The notes under the pieces are model-generated. The model was not told the origin of the DNA. It made no database searches and saw only the letters and a program-made list of their open reading frames with translations. This document shows positions 56,552 to 64,000 of a stretch of DNA of 64,000 nucleotides, one piece after another (within the stretch, counting starts at the first letter, position 1; each line of letters begins with the position of its first letter). The DNA is from Rhodococcus sp. KBS0724. Its GTDB lineage: Bacteria; Actinomycetota; Actinomycetes; Mycobacteriales; Mycobacteriaceae. The translations under genes were made by a program, and so were the position numbers. The stretch lies in NCBI RefSeq assembly GCF_005938745.2, contig NZ_VCBX02000001.1:5098501-5162500 (forward strand), given 5' to 3'.

Positions 56552-56580
56552 CAAACTTGAGTCTATTCCGCTCAAGTTTG
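56552..56580. promoter_or_regulatory. HAIR element (HspR operator) before clpB
   Basis: Perfect 10-bp arms CAAACTTGAG (56552-56561) and CTCAAGTTTG (56571-56580). The core CTTGAGT-N7-GCTCAAG differs by one base from the HAIR consensus CTTGAGT-N7-ACTCAAG bound by HspR in Streptomyces and Mycobacterium. It lies in the gap between clpB and the divergent flavohemoglobin gene, so it may affect both. Confidence 0.88.
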
Positions 56581-56660
56581 TTTTGGCCAGTTCGATTCCA
56601 ACTTTCCCAGCCGTACTAGAATTGGGGCGAGTGTTGCTGCTGTTGCGAAAGGGGTGTCGT

Positions 56661-57839
56661 TTGGATCCGACGGTGATCGCCCGCCTGCAATCCAGCCTCG
56701 ACGCTCTGGCCGACGACGACGACTCTCGCGCCCACTTTTCGGCTCTGTTCTATACCGCCCTCTTTGCCGAACATCCTCTGTACCGCTCATTGTTCCCGGC
56801 CGGCATGGAGTCTCAGGGGCACAGGTTTGTCACCGCGATCGAATTTGTCGTGAAGAATTTGCCGCAGCAGCGCCGGATCCGGAAGTTCCTGAATCAACTC
56901 GGCCGCGACCACCGTCGCTACGGTGTCGAACGCGAGCACTACCGGGCCGCTGGGGTTGCTTTGCGGCGTGCCGTGAAGTCGATGCACGGAACCAGCGCTC
57001 ACAGCCGATACAAGTGGACACCGGAACTCGACGACGCGTGGTCCGAGTTCGCCGAGTTCGTCGTGAGCACGATGGCGGAAGGCGCCGAGTCCGACACAAC
57101 CCCGGCATTGTGGGGCGGGACCGTCGTCAGCCACGAACGGGTGCTCGACGATCTTGCGATCGTGCGCCTCGAAACCGACCCGCCCATTCCGTACGGAGCC
57201 GGTCAGTACGTCGGGGTGCAGATTCCCCAACGCCCCCGAATGTGGCGGTACTACTCCCCCGCGATCCCGACCAACCCTTTCGGTCAACTCGAGTTCCACG
57301 TCCGCAAGGTCTCCGGCGGCTGGGTGAGCCCGGCAATCGTCAGTGAGACCAATATCGGCGATCAGTGGGTCATGTCCACTCCCCTCGGCGGCCTCGAGGT
57401 GGACTTCACGGACGACCGCGACGTTCTCATGATCGGCTCAGGCACCGGAATCGCACCGTTGCGCGCCCAGGTGATGGAAATGTCTCAGCGAGCGAAGAAT
57501 CCGCGTGTTCATCTTTTTGTCGGCGGACGCTACCCGTGTGATCTCTACGATCTCGAGACCCTGTGGCACATTTCGCTCAGCAATCCGTGGCTGACCGTCG
57601 TACCGGTGTCCGAGGAAGCCGAGAATCCGTGGTGGCACAGTGGGCCGGCACTCGAGCCGCCGTTCGGTATGCATTCGCGACTGACCGGACCCATCGGTCG
57701 CGTCGTGGCGCGGTTCGGTTCGTGGGCGGACCGTCAGATCCAGATCTCGGGGTCGCCGTCGATGATCAAGACCACGATCTACGCGTTGCGGGCCGGCGGC
57801 ACTCCACTCGACCAGATCCTGCACGACCCGCTCTACTGA
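56661..57839 (+). CDS. Flavohemoglobin (globin-FAD-NAD), Rv0385-like
   Basis: 392 residues. The globin domain (~1-140) has the proximal-His segment YGVEREHYRAAG. The FNR-type FAD domain has QYVGVQIPQRPRMWRYYSPA and the NAD domain has IGSGTGIAPLRAQ. It is expected to turn NO into nitrate; the Rv0385-type subgroup may have other activity. Start choice: TTG 56661 with AAGGGG 6 nt upstream; a GTG near 56630 is also possible. It is divergent from clpB and followed 15 bp later by a reductase gene. Confidence 0.88.
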   Translation: MDPTVIARLQSSLDALADDDDSRAHFSALFYTALFAEHPLYRSLFPAGMESQGHRFVTAIEFVVKNLPQQRRIRKFLNQLGRDHRRYGVEREHYRAAGVALRRAVKSMHGTSAHSRYKWTPELDDAWSEFAEFVVSTMAEGAESDTTPALWGGTVVSHERVLDDLAIVRLETDPPIPYGAGQYVGVQIPQRPRMWRYYSPAIPTNPFGQLEFHVRKVSGGWVSPAIVSETNIGDQWVMSTPLGGLEVDFTDDRDVLMIGSGTGIAPLRAQVMEMSQRAKNPRVHLFVGGRYPCDLYDLETLWHISLSNPWLTVVPVSEEAENPWWHSGPALEPPFGMHSRLTGPIGRVVARFGSWADRQIQISGSPSMIKTTIYALRAGGTPLDQILHDPLY

Positions 57840-57854
57840 CTTTCAGGAGACACC

Positions 57855-58601
57855 ATGACTTCACGATCCTGGACCAGCACCGTCGTCGAACATCACCGCT
57901 TGCGTGAGGATCTGGCCGTGGTCCGCCTGGTCGGCGACGTCGTGCCGTTCCGGCCCGGTCAGTACGTGGATGTGAGCGTTCCGCAGAATCCCCGTTTGCT
58001 TCGTCGGCTGTCTCCCGCGCTGCCACCGTCACAGGACGGGAAGCTCGAGTTCCACGTCAAGACCGTTCCCGGCGGTTGGGTCAGTGGTGCGATAGTCAAA
58101 GACACTCAACCGGGCGACACTTGGACGATCATCGATCCGCGCGGCTCGCTTGCCGTCGACGAGAACGGTCCGCCCGTCATCATGATCGCGGGCGGAACCG
58201 GGTTGGCGCCGATGCGGTCGATCATCCTCGATCTGGCGCAGTCTCCGAATCCGCCTCTGGTCTACCTGTTTTTCGGCGGTCGCACGCTCCGCGACCTGTA
58301 CGCGGCGGACATGCTGTGGATACTCGCCCATGAACTGCCGTGGCTGCAACCGATTCCCGTCGTCGAAGATCTCACGGACGCCGGCCCACCCGACGGCTGG
58401 GCCGAAAGACTCGGCGTCGACATCGGTTTCGGCGAGGACCATTTGGTCGAGGGAACGCTGGCCGACGTCGTCTCGTCGTACGGGGCTTTCACCGAGCATC
58501 AGGTGTTGGTGTGCGGATCGGCTGCGATGGTGCGTTCGACGCGAGATCGTCTGATTGCGACGGGGACTCCGGCCGAGGTCATCAGCTTCGACCCTTACTG
58601 A
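57855..58601 (+). CDS. Stand-alone FNR-type flavin reductase
   Basis: 248 residues containing only the FAD and NAD domains of the flavohemoglobin next door: QYVDVSVPQNPRLLRRLSPA, GGWVSGAIV, IAGGTGLAPMRSII and VLVCGSAAMV. There is no globin, 2Fe-2S or flavodoxin domain. It could be a flavohemoglobin paralogue that lost its heme domain, or a reductase for a separate heme partner such as the NOS encoded 1.4 kb away. AGGAG lies 7 nt before the ATG. Confidence 0.85.
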   Translation: MTSRSWTSTVVEHHRLREDLAVVRLVGDVVPFRPGQYVDVSVPQNPRLLRRLSPALPPSQDGKLEFHVKTVPGGWVSGAIVKDTQPGDTWTIIDPRGSLAVDENGPPVIMIAGGTGLAPMRSIILDLAQSPNPPLVYLFFGGRTLRDLYAADMLWILAHELPWLQPIPVVEDLTDAGPPDGWAERLGVDIGFGEDHLVEGTLADVVSSYGAFTEHQVLVCGSAAMVRSTRDRLIATGTPAEVISFDPY

Positions 58602-58604
58602 CGG

Positions 58605-59765
58605 TCAGTACGTCGGATCACTCCGGACTGTCGCGGCGTCGATGCCGACGGCCCGGAGCCGGAATTTGGTGCTGTTCACGACGGATTCGTTGCCGACGAG
58701 TTGGATGTCGTATCCCGCCCAGCCTCCGAACGAGGTGACAACCTTGCCGACTTTTCCGGTCAGACGCTTCTGCATACCGATCGGCGACAGCGGTTCGGCC
58801 TCGGTGTGCCACCACGGGTTGGTGTCGTCTTCCGATACCGGGATGACGGTGAGCCACGGATGTCGCTCGGCGAGGGCCCACAGATGTGGGAGGTCGTACA
58901 GATCGCACGGATGAGTACCGGAGTAGAACAGGTGAACCTTGCGAGTGTTGCCGCGGCGGACCAGTTCCAGGATCTGCGCGCGCAGCGGCGCAACGCCGGT
59001 TCCCGACGCGATCATCAGGAGATCCTTGGTGTTCTCCGGAATTCCGAGGGCGCCGATCGGTGATCCGATCACCCAGGTGTCTCCGACGGTGGTCTGGGTG
59101 ACCATCGCGGGGCTGACCCAGCCGCCGGTCACCTGGCGGATGTGGAACTCGATGATTCCCGAACCGTCCGGCGGATTGGCCGGGGAGAGATATCGCCACA
59201 TCCGGGGACGCGCGGCAACCTGCACGCTGACGTATTGACCGGGCCGGTAGTCCATGGGCTGATCGAGTTGGACTCGCACGATCGCGACTCCTTTGATCGC
59301 GGTGCGCGTCTCGATCACGGTGGCGCTCCACGCGGGCGGTCCGTCTTGTGCGTTTGCCGCATCCATCATGGCGGCGGAAATGACGGCCAAGGCGTTGCGC
59401 CAGGCGCTGTCGACCTCGTCGGTCCACATCTCGGCGCCACCGAACATCTCGAACGCTTCGATCATCGAATTGCCGACGGCTTGGTAATGCTCGTCCGTTA
59501 CACCGTATTTGCGATGATCGCGGCCCAATTGCGCGAGGTATTCGAGAATTTCGCCAGTCTCGTCGAGTCGTTCGACAACGTAAGCTATCGCCGTGAACAG
59601 ACGGTCACGTTGCACGTCCATTGCAGCCGGAAAGAACTCGCGCGTCTGCGGCGATCGCGCGAACAGCAGCGAATAGAAGGTCCGGGCAAGCCGCTCCGGG
59701 CCACCTTCTTCGGCGACGATGGACTTGAAGCTCGACCGGACCAGAGAAATTGCTTGCGAATCCAC
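58605..59765 (-). CDS. Flavohemoglobin, second copy
   Basis: 386 residues. The globin domain has the proximal-His region YGVTDEHYQAVG, followed by an FAD domain (QYVSVQVAARPRMWRYLSPA) and an NAD domain (IASGTGVAPLRAQ). It is a clear paralogue of the copy at 56661 and of the stand-alone reductase, facing the opposite way; its stop is 3 bp from that of the reductase. It is divergent from nos. GTG 59765 follows GGGGAT. Confidence 0.9.
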   Translation of the reverse strand: MDSQAISLVRSSFKSIVAEEGGPERLARTFYSLLFARSPQTREFFPAAMDVQRDRLFTAIAYVVERLDETGEILEYLAQLGRDHRKYGVTDEHYQAVGNSMIEAFEMFGGAEMWTDEVDSAWRNALAVISAAMMDAANAQDGPPAWSATVIETRTAIKGVAIVRVQLDQPMDYRPGQYVSVQVAARPRMWRYLSPANPPDGSGIIEFHIRQVTGGWVSPAMVTQTTVGDTWVIGSPIGALGIPENTKDLLMIASGTGVAPLRAQILELVRRGNTRKVHLFYSGTHPCDLYDLPHLWALAERHPWLTVIPVSEDDTNPWWHTEAEPLSPIGMQKRLTGKVGKVVTSFGGWAGYDIQLVGNESVVNSTKFRLRAVGIDAATVRSDPTY

Positions 59766-60015
59766 GCTTATCCCCGTTTGCTTGTCCTGGTCCCGATGTC
59801 TCGCGGCAGACCCGCCGCAAACTTTCCGAGGGGAGCTTATGTCACAAATGTCCCACTCGTAAATGTTTGGCCGTATATGTCACACGTCACGTCCATTTTT
59901 TCGGTACGCCCGTCCCTTTTTCGCTGGGGGGTGCAAAATAAGCAAGGGTTTCGACACGCTCGACAGTTGAGCTAACGTCCAGCGAAATCCAAACCAGCCA
60001 AACAGGAGTCGTGCC
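59766..60015. promoter_or_regulatory. Divergent promoter region between flavohemoglobin and nos
   Basis: 250 bp, AT-richer than its surroundings. TATGTCACA occurs twice in direct orientation, 38 bp apart (59838-59846 and 59876-59884). A T-rich tract follows (59894-59900 and 59914-59920). No known NO-sensor motif (NsrR or DevR) could be recognised. Both divergent genes should be driven from here. Confidence 0.55.
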
Positions 60016-61200
60016 GTGGATATTGTTCGACCGGATGCATTGCCAACAGGTAGCGCTCCTTCAGCTCCGCACGTAACACATCCTCCGGTACCAACCGATC
60101 TTCAACGCCGCGAACTCGAGTGCGTGGAGTTCTTCGACTCCCCCGAACTGAGCCACCTGCCGACGTCGAGACGGCACGAAGCGCTCCGCGAACTGCACCG
60201 GACCGGAACGTACACGCACACCCCCGAAGAACTCCTGGTCGGAGCCAAACTCGCGTGGCGCAACCACGCACGCTGCGTCGGACGCGCACATTGGCGCACC
60301 CTCAAGCTGCTCGACGCCCGCGATGCCGTCACCGCCGCCGCGCTCGCCGAGGCCTGCTGGGAACACTTGCGCGTGTCGACGAACGGCGGCGCACTGCAGT
60401 CCGTCGTCACCGTCGGACCGCTTCCGCGAGAGGACGGACAGGAGTACCGCATCCTGAGCCCGCAACTGATCCGCTACGCCGGCTACCGGCAGTCGGACGG
60501 CACAATTCTGGGCGATCCGTGGCACGTCGAACTGACAGAACAGGTTACGTCGATGGGCTGGAAGGGCGCCGGTACCCCGTTCGACGTTCTACCCCTGCTC
60601 ATTTCGGTTCCGGACGAACCACTCCAATACTTCGACGTGCCTGCCGACCTCGTTCTCGAGGTACCCATCGAGCACCCCGACTACCCGTGGTTCGCTGACC
60701 TGGGCCTTAAGTGGCACGCGGTCCCGGCCGTCTCGGACATGAATCTCGATATCGGCGGAATCGTCTACCCGTGCACTCCGTTCAGCGGTTGGTACGTCAG
60801 TACCGAAGTGGGCGCTCGCAACTTCAGCGACACCGATCGCTACAACATGCTTCCCACCGTGGCGGCGCATCTGGAACTCGACACCAGCACCGATCGAACT
60901 CTGTGGAAAGACCGCGCGCTGGTCGAATTGAACCGCGCAGTTATTCACAGCTACCGCAAGTCCGGCGTCATCATGGTCGACCACCACACTGTCGCAAAAC
61001 AATTCATCGACCACATCGCTCGCGAAGAGAAGGCGGGACGCAAGTGCCCGACGGACTGGTCCTGGGTGAACCCGCCGATGTCCAGTTCTCTCACTCCGAC
61101 GTTCCATCGCCTCTACGACGAGCCTGATCTCTCCATCCGCCCCAACTTCGTGACGAAGAAGAAGGGCACCGACCAAGGTCGGTGCCCCTTCCATCAGTGA
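60016..61200 (+). CDS. nos: Nitric oxide synthase, oxygenase domain
   Basis: 394 residues, slightly longer than Bacillus NOS because of an N-terminal Pro-rich lead (~30) and a short C-terminal tail. The heme-thiolate cysteine is C87 in WRNHARCVGR. The arginine-binding E264 is in SGWYVSTEVGARN, preceded by MNLDIGGIVYPCTPF. DHHTVAKQF and DWSWVNPPMS form the pterin side. It oxidises L-arginine to NO and citrulline. It has no reductase domain, so it needs an external flavoprotein. AGGAG is 7 nt before the GTG. Confidence 0.93.
   Translation: MDIVRPDALPTGSAPSAPHVTHPPVPTDLQRRELECVEFFDSPELSHLPTSRRHEALRELHRTGTYTHTPEELLVGAKLAWRNHARCVGRAHWRTLKLLDARDAVTAAALAEACWEHLRVSTNGGALQSVVTVGPLPREDGQEYRILSPQLIRYAGYRQSDGTILGDPWHVELTEQVTSMGWKGAGTPFDVLPLLISVPDEPLQYFDVPADLVLEVPIEHPDYPWFADLGLKWHAVPAVSDMNLDIGGIVYPCTPFSGWYVSTEVGARNFSDTDRYNMLPTVAAHLELDTSTDRTLWKDRALVELNRAVIHSYRKSGVIMVDHHTVAKQFIDHIAREEKAGRKCPTDWSWVNPPMSSSLTPTFHRLYDEPDLSIRPNFVTKKKGTDQGRCPFHQ
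61164..61187. terminator. Terminator hairpin encoded inside the nos 3' end
   Basis: GGGCACCGACC (61164-61174) pairs perfectly with GGTCGGTGCCC (61177-61187). It lies within the last ~13 codons of nos, which encode the tail GTDQGRCPFHQ. On the minus strand it is followed by TTCTTCTTCG, so it can end the convergent carrier transcript. The gap between the two stop codons is only 19 bp. Confidence 0.78.
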
Positions 61201-61219
61201 TAGCGCTCGGTGATCATGC

Positions 61220-62620
61220 TCAGAACGGGATCTGCCCCAACGCAACTCCGACCACGAGCATCGTGATCGAGATGAGGCCGGCTCGCCACAGGACCTTCTT
61301 GTGGTGATCCGCCAAGGACACACCGGCTAACGTCACGAGCAGCAGAATCGCCGGAACCAGCGGGCTCTGCATGTGGACTGCCTGCCCGGTGATCGATGCC
61401 CGGGCCATTTCCACCGGCTCGATTCCGTACTGCGCCGCCGTTTCCGACAGCACCGGCAGAACACCGAAGTAGAAGGCGTCGTTGGTCATGAAAAACGTCA
61501 GCGGAATGCTCAGGACGCCGGTGATGACGGCCAGGTGGGAGCCCATCGCGTCGGGAATGACCTGCAAGAGCCACTCGGCCATTGCCTCGACCATGCCGGT
61601 TCCCTGGAAAACGCCGGTCAGCACGGCCGCCGCCAACACCATCGCGACAACGGACACGATGCTCGCCGAGTGCCGGGCAATTGCCTCACCCTGATCCTTG
61701 ACGGCCGGGAAATTCACCGCGAGTGCGATCGACGACGCGATCATGAAGAGCACCGGAATGGGCAGCACATCCATGACGAGGACAACCAGAAGGATCGTCG
61801 TCAAGGCAGCGTTGAACCACAGGAGCTTCGGCCGCAAGGTGTCCCGCTTGGGATCGAGGCCGTCGATGAAGCGTCCGGTGTCGCCGCCGTCGTCGGTGTT
61901 GCCAAGGCCGTCGGTGTTGTCGGTGCCACCCGTTCGCGGCGTTCCGGCGCTGGAAGTTCCTCCGTTTCCGACCTTTTCGAGGATGCGTTCAGAAGTGAGG
62001 ACCAAAGTCCCGATGCGTCGACGCTCCATGATCCCGAGATGAACGGAAAACCCGAGCACCATGATCAATCCGACGACCAGCGACGGCACCATCGGAACAA
62101 AGACGTCGGACGGCGAAAGTCCCAAGGCGCTTGCTGCCCGGACGGTGGGACCGCCCCACGGGATGATGTTCATCGTCGCGTTGGCGAGACCCGCGACCAC
62201 GGTCAGCACCACGGGACTTACTCCGAGTTTGAGGTAGAGCGGCAACATCGCGGACGTCACGATGATGAATGTCGTGGAACCGTCGCCGTCGAGAGAAACC
62301 ACCATTGCCAGCACTGCGGTGCCGACCACCAATCGCATCGGATCGTCACGCACCAACCGGAGGATGAACTTCACGAGCGGATCGAAGAGTCCGACGTCGA
62401 TCATGATGCCGAAGAAGATGATCGCGAAGAACAACAGCGCTGCGGTGGGGGCAAGCGATTTGATGCCGTCCGTGATCATGTCGCCGATCCCGAGTCCCGC
62501 CCCGGCCAGCAACCCGAAGGCTACGGGGACCAGGGTCAGCCCCACCACCGGTGTTGCACGTTTGGTGAGGATGAGAAACATGAACACCGCAACCATGAGG
62601 AAGCCGAGTGTGACGAGCAT
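61220..62620 (-). CDS. CitMHS-family citrate/metal symporter
   Basis: 466 residues with about 12 hydrophobic segments. The family block LDGDGSTTFIIVTSAMLPLY and NIIPWGGPTVRAA match CitMHS/CitM carriers, which take up citrate complexed with Mg2+ or Ca2+. A ~50-residue hydrophilic Gly/Thr-rich loop lies mid-protein. The ATG at 62620 has AAGGAG 6 nt upstream. It follows a TctC-type binding-protein gene by 89 bp and probably shares its promoter. Confidence 0.88.
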   Translation of the reverse strand: MLVTLGFLMVAVFMFLILTKRATPVVGLTLVPVAFGLLAGAGLGIGDMITDGIKSLAPTAALLFFAIIFFGIMIDVGLFDPLVKFILRLVRDDPMRLVVGTAVLAMVVSLDGDGSTTFIIVTSAMLPLYLKLGVSPVVLTVVAGLANATMNIIPWGGPTVRAASALGLSPSDVFVPMVPSLVVGLIMVLGFSVHLGIMERRRIGTLVLTSERILEKVGNGGTSSAGTPRTGGTDNTDGLGNTDDGGDTGRFIDGLDPKRDTLRPKLLWFNAALTTILLVVLVMDVLPIPVLFMIASSIALAVNFPAVKDQGEAIARHSASIVSVVAMVLAAAVLTGVFQGTGMVEAMAEWLLQVIPDAMGSHLAVITGVLSIPLTFFMTNDAFYFGVLPVLSETAAQYGIEPVEMARASITGQAVHMQSPLVPAILLLVTLAGVSLADHHKKVLWRAGLISITMLVVGVALGQIPF

Positions 62621-62709
62621 GGTGAACTCCTTTGCGTACGGAACGAGGAGATAGAGGCACGACAAATCGAGCCGGTGTCTTCGCGAATCGGGAACTTCGA
62701 GGGATACTT

Positions 62710-63717
62710 CTAATTGAGGCTTTGTGCGTCCAAAGTCGCAGCGACAAAACGTGATTGATCGCGCAGGAACTCGGAGAACTCGGGCTCGGTGAGAACTGCA
62801 CTGTTCCAGCCGTTTCGGCGGGAGAGCTCGTTCCATCGCGGACTGGACGTCAAGTCCGTCACCAGTGTCTGCAGACGCAGTCGCTGATCGTCGGTCAGCC
62901 CTGGCGGCGCCATGAGTCCTCGCCAGTTCGTGAAGATGACGTCGACGCCCAGTTCAGCCAGGGTGGGTGCGTCCACCGCCGGCGAGCGCTGCGGTGAACT
63001 GACCGCAAGCACCCGAACCGTGCCTGCCGCAATCTGATCCAGGTATTCACCGAGACCGGTTGCCGCGACATCGACCTGCCCCGTCAGCAGTGCCGGAAGC
63101 AGTTCACCGCCGCCGTCGTAGGTGCGCGCCGGGGACAGCGATGGATCGACGCCGACGGCCCGCGCCAGGAGGAGTCGGAACAGCCCGTCCGGTCCACCTT
63201 CGCTCGAACCTCCGCCGATCGAGATCGACGACGGGTCCTGGGTCCACGCCGATGTCAGGCCCGCCAGGGTCGTGATCGGCGAATCTGCCGGAACCAGAAC
63301 AGCTTCCGGCTCGTCCATCAACCGCGCAATCGGGGTCGCATCGGTAAGTGCGTGCTGGGACGGCAGAATTTCCACGGATCCGAGCACACCGAGCCCCATC
63401 ACCATGAGGAGGTCGGGGTTGCCGCGTTCGAGAACCAACCGGTTGAGTCCGACAACGCCACCCGATCCGGGCAGAACGACGACGTCGGCGGTTGCGGCCC
63501 CCTCGTCGGCCAGGGCTTGCACCATGGTTCGGGCAGTGAGGTCGTACCCGCCACCGGCCACTGACGGGACCAGGATGCGCAATTCCTCGGAACTGCCTCC
63601 AGCCTGGCCGCCAGTGAGGAAGGACTCGACCGGAGTGCATCCGATCGCCAGCACGAGTGCCATCGCACAGGCACTCAGCAGGGCGATATGCCTGCTCAGC
63701 CGCGTCGATGCACTCAT
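62710..63717 (-). CDS. TctC/Bug-type tricarboxylate-binding lipoprotein
   Basis: 335 residues. A signal peptide ends with lipobox AIGC (Cys 27), then comes the TctC fold (LRILVPSVAGGGYDLTARTM, GSGGVVGLN, LMAPPGLTDDQRLRLQ). TctC proteins normally feed TctA/TctB channels, but none are here; the next gene is a CitMHS carrier. It may aid the carrier, or act as a sensor co-protein for the divergent kinase. Confidence 0.88.
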   Translation of the reverse strand: MSASTRLSRHIALLSACAMALVLAIGCTPVESFLTGGQAGGSSEELRILVPSVAGGGYDLTARTMVQALADEGAATADVVVLPGSGGVVGLNRLVLERGNPDLLMVMGLGVLGSVEILPSQHALTDATPIARLMDEPEAVLVPADSPITTLAGLTSAWTQDPSSISIGGGSSEGGPDGLFRLLLARAVGVDPSLSPARTYDGGGELLPALLTGQVDVAATGLGEYLDQIAAGTVRVLAVSSPQRSPAVDAPTLAELGVDVIFTNWRGLMAPPGLTDDQRLRLQTLVTDLTSSPRWNELSRRNGWNSAVLTEPEFSEFLRDQSRFVAATLDAQSLN

Positions 63718-63876
63718 GATGATCGTCCTTTCCTGCCTGGTTCGATATGTGAACAGATTTCATACTGGCGCACTTTGTGACTGGAGTCACCATTGGGAAC
63801 GCAAAGTGCTTTGTGCTCATTGTGCTCACAAACAGCCACTTTCCTACCGCCCGACTACCGCGCTATGGTCTGGCAG
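63718..63876. promoter_or_regulatory. Divergent promoter/operator region, tctC and sensor kinase
   Basis: 159 bp. TTGTGCTCA occurs twice within 63811-63828 and TTTGTG (63810-63815) mirrors CACAAA (63827-63832). A related CACTTTGTG / GCAAAGTGC pair lies nearby (about 63770-63810). Repeated half-sites between a divergent transporter and two-component sensor suggest the response regulator's binding region. Confidence 0.55.
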
Positions 63877-64000
63877 ATGTCCTCAGGAAACGTGCAGGCC
63901 GAGCGCATACCTCTGCGCGCCCGTTTCCGTCGGCGACGACAGACCTTGGCGACACAGCTTCTCGAACTGCAACTATTGATAGTCGTCGCGGTTTTGGTCT
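63877..64000 (+). CDS. CitA/DcuS-like sensor histidine kinase (N-terminal fragment)
   Basis: 41 residues visible before the window ends. A basic cytoplasmic lead (RARFRRRRQTLATQLLELQ) is followed by the first transmembrane helix (LLIVVAVLV). This pattern starts many actinobacterial CitA/DpiB-type kinases that sense citrate or C4-dicarboxylates. The identity rests mainly on this N-terminus and on the divergent citrate-type transporter genes. Confidence 0.6.
   Translation, partial: MSSGNVQAERIPLRARFRRRRQTLATQLLELQLLIVVAVLV

Noticed and set aside
54327..56660. Very long open frame antisense to clpB and continuous with the flavohemoglobin gene
   Set aside because: It is the complementary shadow of high-GC clpB codons, has no domain, and real flavohemoglobin sequence begins only at about 56661 with its own ribosome site.
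59766..60015. NsrR or DevR binding site upstream of nos
   Set aside because: Only a direct TATGTCACA repeat is present; no palindrome matching those regulators could be recognised.

Overview
The window reads as chromosome of a mycolic-acid actinomycete, most likely a Rhodococcus of the erythropolis/qingshengii type. The support is high-GC coding, frequent GTG/TTG starts, many 4-bp stop/start overlaps, and a gene order that follows a block I recall from Mycobacterium tuberculosis (Rv0357c to Rv0385). The recognisable backbone is purA, a hypothetical, an M50 protease, DUF3151, a proline-rich membrane protein, fba, DedA, GH76, a SpoU/TrmH methyltransferase, pyrE, an acidic membrane protein, clpB and a flavohemoglobin. 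The genus is inferred from memory of these gene families, not from a search.

Layout. 1-9000: tail of an ABC exporter, a CaiB-type racemase/CoA-transferase, a two-domain methyltransferase, a MocR regulator, a HAD nucleotidase, then the backbone genes purA, Rv0358-like and M50 protease. 9.1-39.2 kb: an accessory block of about 30 kb between two genes (Rv0359-like and Rv0360c-like) that I recall as adjacent in M. tuberculosis. It carries a 13E12-type HNH gene, an HxlR-controlled efflux pump with a thiolase, a five-gene oligopeptide-uptake operon with an S9 peptidase, and the propane monooxygenase operon. That operon runs prmA-B-C-D, amidohydrolase, MIP18/DUF59 protein, Zn alcohol dehydrogenase and a dedicated GroEL, with a divergent AcoR-like activator. 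A WYL regulator, a CDF metal exporter and a FUSC protein follow. 39.2-56.6 kb: backbone again (DUF3151 to clpB), with local additions (Zur-box CobW GTPase, second DedA, SDRs, lysoplasmalogenase, PlsC/TetR pair, MarR).

56.6-61.2 kb holds a compact nitric-oxide locus: a globin-FNR flavohemoglobin, a stand-alone FNR-type reductase, a second and convergent globin-FNR flavohemoglobin, and a complete bacterial nitric oxide synthase oxygenase. Three flavin reductase modules next to a reductase-less NOS suggest paired NO synthesis and NO removal, or electron supply to the NOS. 61.2-64 kb is a citrate-type uptake unit: a CitMHS carrier, a TctC-type binding lipoprotein and the start of a divergent CitA/DcuS-like sensor kinase.

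Regulatory DNA is unusually legible. There is a HAIR (HspR) operator before clpB, a Zur-like box before the CobW gene, palindromic operators before the HxlR, WYL and TetR genes, an ArsR/SmtB-like operator before the CDF gene, and several strong hairpin terminators. One terminator is encoded inside the 3' end of the NOS gene. A 51-bp palindromic element occurs twice, 20 kb apart and inverted, each time just downstream of a methyltransferase gene. No tRNA, rRNA, CRISPR array or insertion sequence was seen.
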